From: an uncultured Clostridia bacterium | GTDB lineage: Bacteria > Bacillota > Clostridia > Christensenellales > Borkfalkiaceae | Direction: 5' to 3' | DNA length: 64,000 nucleotides | NCBI GenBank assembly: GCA_944368215.1 | Contig: CALVWX010000002.1 | Span: 1-64,000 of the forward strand | Shown: positions 24,937-34,976 of the stretch, piece after piece | How positions within the stretch are numbered: position 1 is the stretch's first letter | Layout: each line of letters begins with the position of its first letter | Notes under the pieces: generated by a model | What the model was told of the DNA's origin: nothing | Database searches by the model: none | The model's input: the letters and a program-made list of their open reading frames with translations, nothing else | Made by a program: the position numbers and the translations under genes

Positions 24937-27471
24937 ATGGCAAATAAGTATGTAAACATCGAAGAAATCGGAAAAATTCTGTCGGGCGGCAAAGTTGCCG
25001 AGCTCGGCAAAAAGGTATCCGCGGCAGAGAGGAGCGTGCAGGATATCTTGAAAAAACTTTCCGATCTCGACAGCGCGCAGACAGCAAAGAAGCTCGAAGA
25101 AGAGCAGCGCCTCGCTCAGGAAAAGAAAGCGGCAGAGGAAGAACAGGCTAAAAAGGAAGCCGAGCTTGCCGAACAGAAAAAGAAGGAAGAAGAGGCTAAG
25201 GCCAAGGTCGAACAGCCGGCGCCCGATTCCGAGCAGGCCGCCACTGCTTCGGAACAACCTCCAAAAGTTGCCGAACAGCCCGTGCAGAAACCCGCTCGTC
25301 CCGCTCCTCAGGCTCCGGCAGCACAAAAACCCGCTGCTCAGAAACCCGCAACGGGCAAGACTTTCGTAAATAACGACGGCGGAAAGACCCGCGGCGAACG
25401 CGGTTCCCGTCCCCAGCAAGGCGGACAACAGCGCCCCGCGCAGGGCGCGCCCCGCTCACCGCAGGGCGTCCGTCCTTCGTCTCAGCCTGCGGCACAGGCA
25501 AAAGCTCCCGCGGCAAAGAACTTCGGTCCCGACAAAAAGAAGGGTGCATACGAAAAAACTTATATCGAGAAGGAGCGCAGAGCGCCTTCCAAGCGCTCGC
25601 TCGTTAAGCAGCAGGGCCCTTCCGTCTCCGATTTCGACGAGGACAAGAGCGGCTACAGAAAACTGCGCGTAAAGAAGGATAAAAAACAGCAGAGCGCGCA
25701 GACAATCAAAATCGATCACGCAGTGGTAACTACAAACGAAATTCCTATCAAGATGCTGTCCGAAAAACTGGGCATCACCGCGGTTGAAATAACAAAAAGG
25801 CTCTTTAAAGAGGGCATTATGAAGACGGTAAACGAGAGCATCGATTACGATACGGCTGCGCTTCTGGCGGCAGGTCTCGGTATCGAACTCGAATATAAGC
25901 CTGAAAAGACTGCAGAGGAAATCCTCTCCGAAAAGCAGGCCGACACCGTCGAAGAAATTGAAAGCCTTGTTCCCCGTGCGCCCGTCGTAACTGTAATGGG
26001 CCACGTCGATCACGGCAAAACGTCGCTGCTCGACTATATCCGCAGCCAGAACGTCGCCGCGGGCGAAGCGGGCGGCATCACCCAGCATATCGGCGCTTAC
26101 TCTGTAAGCGTCAACGGCAAGAGCATAACATTTATCGATACCCCCGGACACGAAGCCTTTACGGCAATGCGTGCGCGCGGTGCACAGGTGACGGATATCG
26201 TCATCCTCGTCGTCGCGGCAGACGACGGTATCATGCCACAGACGGTAGAAGCCATTAACCATGCGAAGGCGGCGAACGTTTCGATAATCGTCGCCATAAA
26301 CAAAATGGATAAGCCCGGCGCCAACCCTGAAAAGGTAAAGCAGGAGCTTATGAAATATGACCTTGTTCCCGAAGAGTGGGGCGGCGATACTCCCGTATGC
26401 CTCATATCCTGCAAGACGGGTCAGGGCATAGAAGAACTTTTGGAAAACGTTCTCGTCGTCGCCGAAATGAAGGAACTTCTGGCCAATCCCGCAAGGGAGG
26501 CGCGCGGCGCCGTCATCGAAGCCCAGCTCGATAAGGGCAAGGGCCCCGTCGCCACCGTGCTCATTCAGAACGGCACTCTCCACACGGGCGACAACATAAT
26601 TTCAGGCACAATTACGGGCCGCGTCCGCGCCATGATAGACGACAAGGGCAGGACTGTAAAAGAAGCCGGTCCTTCCGCGGCCGTCAACGTTCTCGGCTTC
26701 GAGCAGGTTCCCAACGCCGGCGACAGCATATTTGCCGTTTCGCAGGAACTCATGAAGTCTGTCATCGAAGAGAGAAAGAGGAAGGAATCGGACGCAATGG
26801 TAAAGGCGGCGTTCAAAATCTCCCTCGACGAAGTTTTCGGCAAGATTGCCGAAGGCAATATGAAGACTTTGAACCTCATTATCAAGGGCGACGTGCAGGG
26901 CTCGGTAGAAGCCGTAAAACAGTCGGTTGTCAAGCTCTCCAACGAGGAAGTGCAGGTCAAAGTAATACACAGCGGCGCTGGCGCGATAAACGAGTCGGAC
27001 GTCATGCTCGCCGATTCTTCAAACGCTATAATACTCGGCTTCAATGTGCGTCCTGACGCCAAGGCTAAAGCCATGGCGGAAAGGAGCAAGGTAGATATAA
27101 GGCTTTACCGCATAATTTACGATCTCCTCGACGATATAGAGGCCGCGCTTAAGGGTATGCTCTCGCCAAAGTATCAGGAAGTATACCTCGGCAAGTGCGA
27201 AGTCCGCCAGACCTTCAAAATCACGGGCGTCGGCAACATTGCCGGCTGCTATGTCAAGGAAGGCAAAATCGTGCGCGGCGGCAAACTGCGTATTTACCGC
27301 GACGACGTTCTCATCGTCGAAGGCAATGTTCAGCAGCTCAAACGCTTCAAGGACGACGTCAAGGAAGTCAACGCGGGTTATGAATGCGGCTGCGCTATAG
27401 AAGGCTTCAATGATATCCATGTCGGCGACATTATAGAGTGCTATATGATTGAACAGATTCCCGCCAAATAA
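24937..27471 (+). CDS. infB: Translation initiation factor IF-2
   Basis: GTPase of 844 residues that places initiator tRNA on the 30S subunit. The N-terminal 260 residues are a charged coiled part ([20 protein letters not shown]) followed by a Pro/Gln/Ala-rich linker. The IF2-N helical domain lies around [21 protein letters not shown]. The G domain starts near residue 350 with GHVDHGKTS (P-loop near 355), DTPGHEAF and [10 protein letters not shown]. Domains II, III and the fMet-tRNA-binding C-domain complete it. GGAGGCG lies 13 nt upstream of ATG. Confidence 0.96.
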   Translation: MANKYVNIEEIGKILSGGKVAELGKKVSAAERSVQDILKKLSDLDSAQTAKKLEEEQRLAQEKKAAEEEQAKKEAELAEQKKKEEEAKAKVEQPAPDSEQAATASEQPPKVAEQPVQKPARPAPQAPAAQKPAAQKPATGKTFVNNDGGKTRGERGSRPQQGGQQRPAQGAPRSPQGVRPSSQPAAQAKAPAAKNFGPDKKKGAYEKTYIEKERRAPSKRSLVKQQGPSVSDFDEDKSGYRKLRVKKDKKQQSAQTIKIDHAVVTTNEIPIKMLSEKLGITAVEITKRLFKEGIMKTVNESIDYDTAALLAAGLGIELEYKPEKTAEEILSEKQADTVEEIESLVPRAPVVTVMGHVDHGKTSLLDYIRSQNVAAGEAGGITQHIGAYSVSVNGKSITFIDTPGHEAFTAMRARGAQVTDIVILVVAADDGIMPQTVEAINHAKAANVSIIVAINKMDKPGANPEKVKQELMKYDLVPEEWGGDTPVCLISCKTGQGIEELLENVLVVAEMKELLANPAREARGAVIEAQLDKGKGPVATVLIQNGTLHTGDNIISGTITGRVRAMIDDKGRTVKEAGPSAAVNVLGFEQVPNAGDSIFAVSQELMKSVIEERKRKESDAMVKAAFKISLDEVFGKIAEGNMKTLNLIIKGDVQGSVEAVKQSVVKLSNEEVQVKVIHSGAGAINESDVMLADSSNAIILGFNVRPDAKAKAMAERSKVDIRLYRIIYDLLDDIEAALKGMLSPKYQEVYLGKCEVRQTFKITGVGNIAGCYVKEGKIVRGGKLRIYRDDVLIVEGNVQQLKRFKDDVKEVNAGYECGCAIEGFNDIHVGDIIECYMIEQIPAK

Positions 27472-27556
27472 TTTTAAAACCGGCCAACGTTTCTGCTCTT
27501 CAATAAAAAAATTGCGCAAGCAGGCGCAAACACATTTTTGTTTCAGGTAAAATATA

Positions 27557-27928
27557 ATGAAAGGTTTAAGAGGCGAGCGGCTGGCCAGTCAGTTCCGCGA
27601 GGAAATATATAAAGTAATTTCTACCAAATTGCGCAACAGATATTCATCGTTGAGCGCAATAATAAGCGTCACTCAGGCGGATGTCGCGCCCGATTTGAAG
27701 ACTGCAAAAATATATGTCAGCATTTATGATCCGGACGCCGCCCGCAAGGACGCAAGTTTTGAAATTTTAAAGCAGAACGCGGGGTTTATACGCCATGAAC
27801 TGTCGCAGGTTCTGCATGTGCGCACCGTGCCTGAGCTTTCATTCATATTGGATGAAAGCATGGAATACGGCGTAAAGATAGACAAGATTATTGAAAATCT
27901 TGAAAGCCAAGAAAAAAAAGATGACTGA
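27557..27928 (+). CDS. rbfA: RbfA, ribosome-binding factor A
   Basis: 16S rRNA processing and 30S maturation factor of 123 residues, with a KH-like fold. Motifs: RGERLASQFREEIYKVI, the central TAKIYVSIYDPD, and a C-terminal RTVPELSFILDESMEYG. It follows infB by 85 nt. The last 8 nt overlap the nrnA-like gene. Confidence 0.92.
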   Translation: MKGLRGERLASQFREEIYKVISTKLRNRYSSLSAIISVTQADVAPDLKTAKIYVSIYDPDAARKDASFEILKQNAGFIRHELSQVLHVRTVPELSFILDESMEYGVKIDKIIENLESQEKKDD

Positions 27929-28883
27929 AAGCGTACTCAATGAAATTGTAAAACAACTTAAAAATGCCCGGTCGGTGGCCGTTTTTTGCCACGTGCGGCC
28001 TGACGGCGACGCGCTCGGCAGCGGACTCGCGCTCGTTGCGGCGCTGAAAAATGCAGGTAAGTCTGCCTGCATGCTGTGCGAGGACCCCGCGCCCGACAGG
28101 TTAAAAATATTCCCCGCAATGGACGAGGTTTTAACCTCTCTCCCGTCGGAACAGTCATTCGACCTGCTCGTCAGCGTCGATTGCGCCGATCTTTCGCGCT
28201 TAGGTGTTTTTTCGTCTTTTTACAATAAATTCAAGGGTATTACTTTAAACATTGACCATCATATTTCCAATTCAAAATTTGCAAAAGTAAACTGCGTCTG
28301 CGAATGCACTGCCACGAGCGAAATTATTCCCGATATATTAAAGGCGGCAGGCATGCCGCTCACAAAGGAAATCGCCGATCTCCTTGCTATGGGACTCTTA
28401 ACCGACAGCGGCAACTTTGCCCATCAGGACGTAACCGCAAACACTTTTTCCGTCGCGGCGGAACTTCGCGCGGCAGGAGCGGATTTCCCGTCAATCGGCT
28501 ACGAAATGTTTTCACGTCAGACCAAAAACCGCGCTCTTTTATATGTGCGCGTGCTCAATTCCATGCGTTTCTGTCTGGATGACAAGCTCGTTTTTCTCAC
28601 TGTCACACAAAAAGATTTCAAAGAGACGGATACAGAAAAAAGTCAGACGGAAGGCTTTGTCGATTTTCCCCTTTCAATCGACGGCGTGGAAGTATCCATT
28701 GCTCTCATGGAAGTAAAACGCGGACAGTATAAAGCGTCGCTTCGCAGTAAAAAAATCAATGTAAACGCCGTTGCTTCCGAATTCGGCGGCGGCGGCCACA
28801 TTCTCGCCAGCGGCTGCATGCTCTTCGGCGAATATGAAGAGGTAATCGAAAGGCTGACTTACGCCGTATATAAGCAGATATGA
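27921..28883 (+). CDS. nrnA: DHH/DHHA1 phosphoesterase (NrnA-like)
   Basis: Oligoribonuclease/pAp-phosphatase-type enzyme of 320 residues, expected to degrade nano-RNA or cyclic-dinucleotide linear products in the cytosol. Metal ligands appear in HVRPDGDALGSGL, VDCAD and the DHH motif NIDHHISN; later LLTDSGNF and the DHHA1 GGGGHILASG follow. ATG 27921 overlaps the rbfA stop by 8 nt. An in-frame TTG 30 nt upstream is less likely. Placement between rbfA and truB is standard for Firmicutes. Confidence 0.88.
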   Translation: MTESVLNEIVKQLKNARSVAVFCHVRPDGDALGSGLALVAALKNAGKSACMLCEDPAPDRLKIFPAMDEVLTSLPSEQSFDLLVSVDCADLSRLGVFSSFYNKFKGITLNIDHHISNSKFAKVNCVCECTATSEIIPDILKAAGMPLTKEIADLLAMGLLTDSGNFAHQDVTANTFSVAAELRAAGADFPSIGYEMFSRQTKNRALLYVRVLNSMRFCLDDKLVFLTVTQKDFKETDTEKSQTEGFVDFPLSIDGVEVSIALMEVKRGQYKASLRSKKINVNAVASEFGGGGHILASGCMLFGEYEEVIERLTYAVYKQI

Positions 28884-29728
28884 CGGGATTTATAAACATA
28901 GATAAAGCCGTGGGCGTAAGTTCGGCGCGCGAAGTCGCGGTAATCAAAAGGCTCACGGGCATGCCTTGCGGACATATGGGCACGCTCGACCCCATGGCGG
29001 ACGGTGTTCTGCCGATAGGCATAGGCAATGCCTGCAGGCTGTTCGATTATTTTCTCACAAAGCACAAAATATACCTTGCAACTTTCAGGTTCGGCGCCGA
29101 TTACGACACTCTGGATACGACGGGAACGATATCCGCCGAAGGCGGAAGGGTGCCTGAAGAGAATGAAATAAAGTCTGTTTTGCCAGCGTTTACGGGCGAT
29201 ATAATGCAGGTGCCACCAAAGTATAGCGCAAAAAGCATCGGCGGCAGAAGAGGATACGACCTTGCCCGCGCCGGCGTTGACTTTGAACTTCCTCCCAAAA
29301 AGGTCAGCATATATTCAATCGAACTAATTGCCCGCCGCTCGGAAAGCGAATACGATTTTAAAATAGAATGCGGCGGAGGCACATACATACGTTCCATCTG
29401 CCGCGACCTTGCGGACAAGCTTTCGACCAAAGCCGCAATGAGCGCGCTTACAAGGCAATGCAGCGGTCCGTTCACCCTCGGTTCCGCAGTAAAGAGTGAG
29501 CTTTTAAATAAGGAAAATATAAGCTCGTATATAATCCCTGCGGACAGCGTTTTATCTTTTGAAAGTGCTCACGTGGGAGGCAATGAACAAAAAAAGCTTC
29601 TTAACGGTATGTCTGTTCCGACCCAACTTGCGGACGGGGCGTACAAAATATATTTGGAAAACGGCCAATTTTACGGCATAGGAGCAGCCGACGGCGGTCG
29701 TTTAAAGGTGAAAACAAAATTATGTTAG
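28880..29728 (+). CDS. truB: TruB, tRNA pseudouridine-55 synthase
   Basis: Makes pseudouridine 55 in the tRNA T-loop; 282 residues. The N-terminus reads FINIDKAVGVSSAREV, and the catalytic Asp lies in MGTLDPMADGVLPIG. GRRGYDLARAG and RSICRDLADKL are further family motifs. The ATG overlaps the nrnA stop (ATGA). The 3' end overlaps ribF by 7 nt. Confidence 0.93.
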   Translation: MTGFINIDKAVGVSSAREVAVIKRLTGMPCGHMGTLDPMADGVLPIGIGNACRLFDYFLTKHKIYLATFRFGADYDTLDTTGTISAEGGRVPEENEIKSVLPAFTGDIMQVPPKYSAKSIGGRRGYDLARAGVDFELPPKKVSIYSIELIARRSESEYDFKIECGGGTYIRSICRDLADKLSTKAAMSALTRQCSGPFTLGSAVKSELLNKENISSYIIPADSVLSFESAHVGGNEQKKLLNGMSVPTQLADGAYKIYLENGQFYGIGAADGGRLKVKTKLC

Positions 29729-31917
29729 AGATCATCGAATACGGAAAAGATGAATACGCTTTTCCCTCGCTTTTGGTGCTGGGTTGCTTCGACGCAATTC
29801 ATGTCGGACACAGAGAGCTGTTCAAAAAGGCTAAACTTCAGGCAAAAATAAACGGCCTCGACCTTGGCGTTATGATGTTCAGGGACGGCAAGGGCGGAAA
29901 GCAGGTCTACTCGTTTGAAGAGCGCGTATCCATGCTCTCGGCTTACAATGTAAAGTTTGTGCTCGTCATCGATTTCACGCCTGAGTTCAAACAGACCGCG
30001 CCTCTCGATTTCCTTGCCGCAATAGAGGAAAAGGTCAACGTAAAAGCGTATATGAGCGGAAAGGATTTCCGCTTCGGCAAAGGCGCAAAGGGCAAGTCGT
30101 CCACGCTTAAAAATTATGCCGAGGACGAGGAAAACGGCGTATGGTATATGCCTGTAAAGGACATAACGTACGAGGGCGAAAAAATTTCGACCACGCTCAT
30201 CAAATCCTGTCTCGACAGCGGCGACGTGCACAGGGCTTCGGCTCTTCTCGGCGAAGATTTCTTTGTCGAAGGCAGCGTCGTGGAAGGCGCGCACCGCGGA
30301 ACGGGTGTGCTCGGTTTCCCTACGATTAATATTTCTTATCCCGAATGGAAATACCCCGTCAGGCACGGCGTTTATAAAGTAAATGTAACGGTTGACGGCA
30401 ATGTTTACTCCGGCATCGCCAACTTCGGCGGCCGCCCCACATTCGGCGACGACAGCGAAGTTCTGGAAGTACATATAAAAGATTTTCAAGGGGACCTCTA
30501 CGGCAAGGCTGTAAAGGTAAGCTTTGTCGGCTTTATGCGCGATATTGTGAAATTTGCCGACGCGCAGGCCCTTGCCGCTCAGCTCGAGCGGGATAAGTCC
30601 GCTCTAGACCTCTCTGACGAACAATTCTTCGGGTTATATCCTCTCGAAGAATGTCCCCCTGCCATAGAGGAAGCCGAATCGGCCGTGCTTGAAAAGGAGA
30701 GCGAGCCTCCCGCAGAAGTCTTCGAAGGAGTTCCCGCAGAAGCGCCCGAGACTGAATATGTCGCCGAAGAACAGGCGCAGCCCGCAGAAGAGGTCGTCAG
30801 TGACGAACAGGTCGTAGCGGACAATGCTTCAAATGAAATTACGCCCGCGTGGGAATTGCTTTCCGAATCGGTAAAAGAAGGCGAGGAGATTGTAGAAGTC
30901 ACGCCCGCAAACGTTGTTGAAGAAATATCCGAAGAAATTTCGGCCCGGCCTGCCGAAGAGCAACCCGAAGAGGTCTTAGAGCATGCCGCTGAAGAGGCAT
31001 CCGAAGAAGTTAACCCCGCAGAGCAGGTCGCAGAGATCGTAGAAGACATGTCCGAGGCGATTGATTCTGAGGAAGTTTCCGATGCTGTTGCCGGCGAGAC
31101 CGTGCAAGAGGAAATGCCCTCAGAACAAACCGAACAACCTCAGGGTGAAAATTCAGAAGAGACAGCTGAGGAAGACGGGTGCGCAGAAGAGGGCGAGCAG
31201 GCTCAGCATGCGGACGAAATAACCGAGGATGAAATTAAAGACATTCTCGACGAGGATTTCGAGTCTGTGGTAAAGTCCATTCTCGAGGAAGCCGAAGAGC
31301 ATCCCAAAGATATTTCGGTGGAAATAACCGAACAGTCTGACGCGCAGGAAACTGCCGAAGAGCCAATCGAAGAGACAACTGATGAAGTGACCGAGGAAGT
31401 CGCAGAACAGACGGCAGACGAATCTTTTGAAGAATCCGCCGAAGAGGAAAATGAAGAGCTTACAGAACAACCTGCAGAAGAAACATCTGCTGAAAATTCT
31501 ATAGATTCCGTTGACGGGCTTGCCGGAGACGAAAATCAAGCGGTTGACGAAGAAATTTCAGAGGAAATAGCCGAAGAAGTTGCTGAAGAAATTGCCGACG
31601 CAGCTGTTCAGGAAGCAACCGAAGAAGCCGCTGTAGAGTTCGCAGAGCAAATTGCCGACGGATTTTCGGAAGAAGTTGCGGACGAATCAGCTGAAGAGAT
31701 AACCGAAGAGCTTGAAAAGGCGGAAGAGACCGCGGAGGAGACTTTGGCTCTCGCGGAGCACAATATTGCTTTGGTAGAGCGCAAGGTGGCTCTGGCAGAA
31801 CAAAAAGTAGCCCTTGCGGAGCAGAAAGTTTCTTTGGTTGCAGTACAATCGCCTTCGGAAGACGACGCTAAGGAAGAAAAATCCGACGATAGCGAAGGGC
31901 AGGAAAGTAATGATTAA
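29722..31917 (+). CDS. ribF: RibF (riboflavin kinase/FAD synthetase) with long acidic tail
   Basis: The first 300 residues are a complete bifunctional RibF that makes FMN and FAD. The nucleotidyltransferase part has LGCFDAIHVGHREL (near residue 21) and SGKDFRFGKGAKG; the flavokinase part has GTGVLGFPTINI and SGIANFGGRPTFG. RibF is normally about 310 residues. Here about 430 extra residues follow in the same frame, dominated by Glu, Ala, Val and Thr in EE-rich units such as AEEVAEEIADA. They end in four near-perfect heptads (LVERKVA, LAEQKVA, LAEQKVS, residues about 676-710), likely a coiled coil. The tail is in frame up to the overlap with the next gene. Its function is unknown: a scaffold, localisation or RNA-mimic role is possible. 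Confidence 0.85.
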   Translation: MLEIIEYGKDEYAFPSLLVLGCFDAIHVGHRELFKKAKLQAKINGLDLGVMMFRDGKGGKQVYSFEERVSMLSAYNVKFVLVIDFTPEFKQTAPLDFLAAIEEKVNVKAYMSGKDFRFGKGAKGKSSTLKNYAEDEENGVWYMPVKDITYEGEKISTTLIKSCLDSGDVHRASALLGEDFFVEGSVVEGAHRGTGVLGFPTINISYPEWKYPVRHGVYKVNVTVDGNVYSGIANFGGRPTFGDDSEVLEVHIKDFQGDLYGKAVKVSFVGFMRDIVKFADAQALAAQLERDKSALDLSDEQFFGLYPLEECPPAIEEAESAVLEKESEPPAEVFEGVPAEAPETEYVAEEQAQPAEEVVSDEQVVADNASNEITPAWELLSESVKEGEEIVEVTPANVVEEISEEISARPAEEQPEEVLEHAAEEASEEVNPAEQVAEIVEDMSEAIDSEEVSDAVAGETVQEEMPSEQTEQPQGENSEETAEEDGCAEEGEQAQHADEITEDEIKDILDEDFESVVKSILEEAEEHPKDISVEITEQSDAQETAEEPIEETTDEVTEEVAEQTADESFEESAEEENEELTEQPAEETSAENSIDSVDGLAGDENQAVDEEISEEIAEEVAEEIADAAVQEATEEAAVEFAEQIADGFSEEVADESAEEITEELEKAEETAEETLALAEHNIALVERKVALAEQKVALAEQKVSLVAVQSPSEDDAKEEKSDDSEGQESND

Positions 31918-32764
31918 ATTTGGTCCCAGCGGCAACAGCGCAAGTTTTTACGCGATGGGCTATAAACATACGGTACAGGCGCCCGAATATCTCGAAAAAT
32001 TCGGGCTTGACTGCTTCGAATACTCATTCGGCAGAGGAATAACCCTCTCTGCCGATAAGGCCGTAGAGATAGGAAAAGCGTTTGCCGCGGCAGGAAAGGA
32101 AATAAGCGTTCACGCTCCTTACTTTATAAATTTTGCCAATCCGGACGACGAAGCCGTGCAGAAGTCGTACGTTTACGTCATAAACAGCGCAAAGTATTTA
32201 AAACTCCTGGGCGGGAAGCGCCTTGTATTTCACCCCGCGGCGCAGGGCAAGGCTACGCGTGAAGAAGCCGTAAAAAGGACTGCCGAACGCCTTAAAAGGC
32301 TGTGCGACATGATTTATGAAAACGGCCTTGAGGATATTATGTATTGCCCCGAAACCATGGGCAAGCTCGCCCAGATAGGCACGTTGGAAGAAATTACGCA
32401 GTTCTGCAAGATAGATAAAATATTTACTCCCGCAATAGACTTCGGGCACATCAACGCTCGCGAGCAGGGCAGTTTAAAGGATATTTCCGATTATAAGTCC
32501 CGCCTTGAATACGTTATTGCCGAACTCGGCTATGACAGAGTCAGGGATTTTCACGTGCATTTTTCAAAGATTATGTACGGCGGCAAGGGCGAAATAAAGC
32601 ATCTCACCTTCGAGGACGAGGTGTACGGCCCCGAATTCGAACCGCTTGCCGTTGCGCTGAAACAGCTTAAATTGCAGCCGTACATCGTCAGCGAGTCGGA
32701 CGGAACGCAGGCGGAGGACGCCCGCGCAATGAAGGATATCTATTTTAGTGTCGCCGACTGTTGA
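31910..32764 (+). CDS. nfo: Endonuclease IV-family AP endonuclease
   Basis: TIM-barrel AP-endonuclease (family 2) of 284 residues for base-excision repair. It starts at ATG 31910, overlapping the ribF stop by 8 nt and preceded by GGGCAGGAAAG. Metal-ligand regions are visible: SVHAPYFIN, VFHPAAQG, MYCPETMG, AIDFGHINA, DFHVHFSKI and VSESDG. The sequence is divergent from E. coli Nfo but keeps the three-metal layout. The stop codon overlaps the -35 of the next promoter. Confidence 0.85.
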   Translation: MIKFGPSGNSASFYAMGYKHTVQAPEYLEKFGLDCFEYSFGRGITLSADKAVEIGKAFAAAGKEISVHAPYFINFANPDDEAVQKSYVYVINSAKYLKLLGGKRLVFHPAAQGKATREEAVKRTAERLKRLCDMIYENGLEDIMYCPETMGKLAQIGTLEEITQFCKIDKIFTPAIDFGHINAREQGSLKDISDYKSRLEYVIAELGYDRVRDFHVHFSKIMYGGKGEIKHLTFEDEVYGPEFEPLAVALKQLKLQPYIVSESDGTQAEDARAMKDIYFSVADC

Positions 32765-32789
32765 CATATGTGTTAATTTTTGGTAAAAT
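32761..32789 (+). promoter_or_regulatory. Promoter of pepP-efp
   Basis: A consensus TTGACA at 32761-32766, a 17-nt spacer and TAAAAT at 32784-32789. The -35 includes the stop codon of the preceding gene. RNA would start near 32796, about 15 nt before the ATG at 32811. Confidence 0.85.
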
Positions 32790-32810
32790 ATTTACTGTAA
32801 AAGGCGCAAT

Positions 32811-33863
32811 ATGAAGAATTTACTGACTGATAAAATTTTTTCCGCGACGGGTGCAGACGCGCTTGTCGTCACGCAGGAAGATTACAGGTTTTATCTTACC
32901 GGATTTCAAAGTTCTTTCGGTGTGGTCGTTGCCGATAAAAACGGCGCAAAATTTTATACCGACAGCCGTTATCTCGAAGCGGCGAAATCAAAGGTAAACG
33001 AGGGAATAAAAGTCCTCGAATATCCTAAGGGGGAAAGTCTTGCGGACCTTTTAAAGGGCTACAGCAGCCTTGCATTATCGCTCGCAAAGACAAGCGCTTC
33101 CGAATATATTTCCCTCAAGAATGCGGGATACGATATTGTTGACAGTACCTCCGCATTTGAACTTTCCATGGCGATAAAATTGCCAGATGAACTTAAAAAT
33201 ATCAAGGCCGCATGCGAAGTGGCGGACAAGGCATATCTTGCGTTGCTTCCCCAGATAAAGGAGGGCATGAGCGAAAATCAGGTCGCCGCGCTTCTCGAAT
33301 ACGAAATGCGCAAATTCGGCGCATCGGGCACAAGCTTTTCAACCATCTGCGCATTCGGCGCCAATTCAAGCGTACCGCACCACGAAACCGACGATACAAA
33401 GCTCAAATTCGGAGACATAGTTCTCATCGATTACGGCTGTAAAGTGGGCGGTTACTGTTCAGACTGTACCCGCACGTTTCTTTTCGGCGACGATAAAAAG
33501 CACGAAGAATTCAAGCAGGCATATAACCGCGTGCTCGAAGCGCACATGCTCGTCAAAGAAAAGTTCACTGCAGGCATGACAGGCAGAGAGGGAGACGCCA
33601 TCGCGCGCGATTATTTAAAGCAATACGGGCTCGATAAATATTTCACCCATTCCCTCGGCCACGGCATAGGCATAAACATTCACGAATCACCCAATCTTTC
33701 GCCCAAGAGCGAACAGGTTTTTGAAAACGGAATGGTATTTTCGGACGAACCCGGCGTATATTTCGAGGGTAAGTTCGGCATAAGAATAGAGGATACGGTC
33801 ACGCTCGAAAACGGCAAGGTTGTAAGCCTTACCGACAGCGACAAGTCCCTTAAAATTTTGTAA
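32811..33863 (+). CDS. pepP: Xaa-Pro aminopeptidase (M24 family)
   Basis: Cytosolic metallopeptidase of 350 residues that removes residues before proline. A creatinase-like N-domain (LVVTQEDYRFYLTGFQ) is followed by the pita-bread domain with the five metal ligands: Asp in LIDYGCKVGGY, Asp in SDCTRTF, His in HSLGHGIGINIH, Glu in FSDEPGVYF and Glu in GIRIEDTV. It stands before efp, as is common in Firmicutes. A 422-bp repeat-filled gap separates the two here. AAGG lies upstream of the ATG. Confidence 0.9.
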   Translation: MKNLLTDKIFSATGADALVVTQEDYRFYLTGFQSSFGVVVADKNGAKFYTDSRYLEAAKSKVNEGIKVLEYPKGESLADLLKGYSSLALSLAKTSASEYISLKNAGYDIVDSTSAFELSMAIKLPDELKNIKAACEVADKAYLALLPQIKEGMSENQVAALLEYEMRKFGASGTSFSTICAFGANSSVPHHETDDTKLKFGDIVLIDYGCKVGGYCSDCTRTFLFGDDKKHEEFKQAYNRVLEAHMLVKEKFTAGMTGREGDAIARDYLKQYGLDKYFTHSLGHGIGINIHESPNLSPKSEQVFENGMVFSDEPGVYFEGKFGIRIEDTVTLENGKVVSLTDSDKSLKIL

Positions 33864-33876
33864 ATAAAAGTGTTTC

Positions 33877-34070
33877 GGCATCGCGCAAATGGGACGAACA
33901 ATGCGTCCTGCAAACAGTGGAAACCCACTGTTTGGCATTGTGAGATGAGTGAGCGCCTTCTATCGTGCGAACGGTGACCGAAAACGGCGTTGTCCTTACG
34001 CCGTTTGAGAAGGAGCTCCCCAAATCATGAAAAATCGTTGCGCGGCGCCAGCGCACAATTTATTAAAAAT
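33877..34070 (+). repeat. Repeat R copy 1 (with module A inside)
   Basis: Begins GGCATCGCGCAAA and ends after a 25-nt core (34037-34061) identical to that of copy 2. The core forms a hairpin around GGCGCC. Compared with copy 2 it contains about 125 extra nt (module A) where copy 2 has a short GGGGAGCGGAGC stretch. ATCGCGCAAAT at 33880-33890 is also matched in inverted form at 34148-34158. Confidence 0.75.
33891..34015 (+). repeat. Module A copy 1: structured 125-nt unit
   Basis: Starts GGGACGAAC and ends GAGAAGGAG. Hairpin 1: AAACAGTGG/CCACTGTTT (33912-33933), enclosed by ACAATGC/GCATTGT. Hairpin 3: AAACGGCG/CGCCGTTT. Between them lie the words GTGAGATGAG and TGACCGA. Copy 2 at 38550 keeps these words and folds, with different base pairs in the stems. 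No ORF. Confidence 0.7.
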
Positions 34071-34180
34071 GAATAGTTGTCGCAAGGGGAATTCACTTCC
34101 CCGCCAGCGGCCACAATTAGTCGCGCCAGCGAGCTCACCTGAGGGGGATTTGCGCGATTAAATATATATGAGTGCCCTAA

Positions 34181-34260
34181 GGCATCGCGCAAAGGGGAGC
34201 GGAGCTTCCCCATATTACTGAAATTGTTGCGCGGCGCCAGCGCACAATTTCAGTAAAAAT
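34181..34260 (+). repeat. Repeat R copy 2 (empty form)
   Basis: GGCATCGCGCAAA, a short GGGGA/TCCCC hairpin, then the 25-nt core at 34226-34250 inside a longer inverted repeat (GAAATTGT/ACAATTTC). It ends 25 nt before the efp ATG, so it forms most of the efp leader. A third, diverged copy lies between the two (34076-34160, hairpin GGGGAA/TTCCCC at 34086-34102). Confidence 0.75.
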
Positions 34261-34285
34261 TATTATTATTTAGGAGAATAAGTAT

Positions 34286-34861
34286 ATGGCATCCATTTTA
34301 GCAGGCGACATCAGGAAAGGCGTAACTTTCGAGTATAACAACAAGGGCGTTTACACGGTAACCGATTTCCAGCACGTAAAGCCCGGGAAAGGAGCTGCGT
34401 TTGTGCGCGCAACCCTTAAAAACGTCGTTACGGGACAGGTCCTTTCGGATATTACCTTTAACCCCACGACTAAGCTCGAAACTGCTCAGGTCGAGACAAG
34501 GAAGATGACATATTCCTATACCGACGGCGAGTTCTACTATTTCATGGATCCCGATACCTTCGAAATGACGACGCTCAACTACGATCAGGTAGAAGACGCC
34601 CTCAAATATATCAAGGAAAACGACCCCGTTACCATTAAATTCCTCTATGGCAACGCGTTCTCTGTCGAGCCCGAAAACTTTGTCGAACTCAAAGTAATCG
34701 AGTGCGAACCCGGCGTTAAGGGCAATACCGCAACCAACGCTATGAAGAATGCAACCGTTGAAACGGGCGCAACCATTCAGGTTCCCATGTTCATCGAAGA
34801 GGGCGAAGTTATCCGCATTGATACGCGCAGCGGCGAATATATGTCCCGCGTCGGCAAATAA
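34286..34861 (+). CDS. efp: Elongation factor P
   Basis: Rescues ribosomes stalled at polyproline; 191 residues in three beta-barrel domains, slightly longer than usual through a C-terminal RVGK. The modification loop is [10 protein letters not shown], with the tip lysine at residue 35. It is thus a Lys-type EF-P, as in Bacillus (aminopentanol) or E. coli (beta-lysyl), not the Arg/rhamnose type. No modifying enzyme is present in the window. A good TAGGAG lies 10 nt before ATG. Its 5' region is occupied by repeat R. Confidence 0.95.
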   Translation: MASILAGDIRKGVTFEYNNKGVYTVTDFQHVKPGKGAAFVRATLKNVVTGQVLSDITFNPTTKLETAQVETRKMTYSYTDGEFYYFMDPDTFEMTTLNYDQVEDALKYIKENDPVTIKFLYGNAFSVEPENFVELKVIECEPGVKGNTATNAMKNATVETGATIQVPMFIEEGEVIRIDTRSGEYMSRVGK

Positions 34862-34976
34862 AAAAGTATTCATCGCGCCATTATGCGTCATGGTTTCGCG
34901 GTTTCCGGCCGCGCACATTCTTGTGCGCGTTGTCTGCGCACCGTGAGTGCCTTGCGTGGTAATTCATTTTAATTAC

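Noticed and set aside
25456..26583. A 375-residue minus-strand frame opposite infB
   Set aside because: Opposite a well-conserved IF-2; low-complexity and without motifs.
33864..34285. A CRISPR array
   Set aside because: The repeats are nested, inverted and unevenly spaced, with no regular spacers or cas genes.
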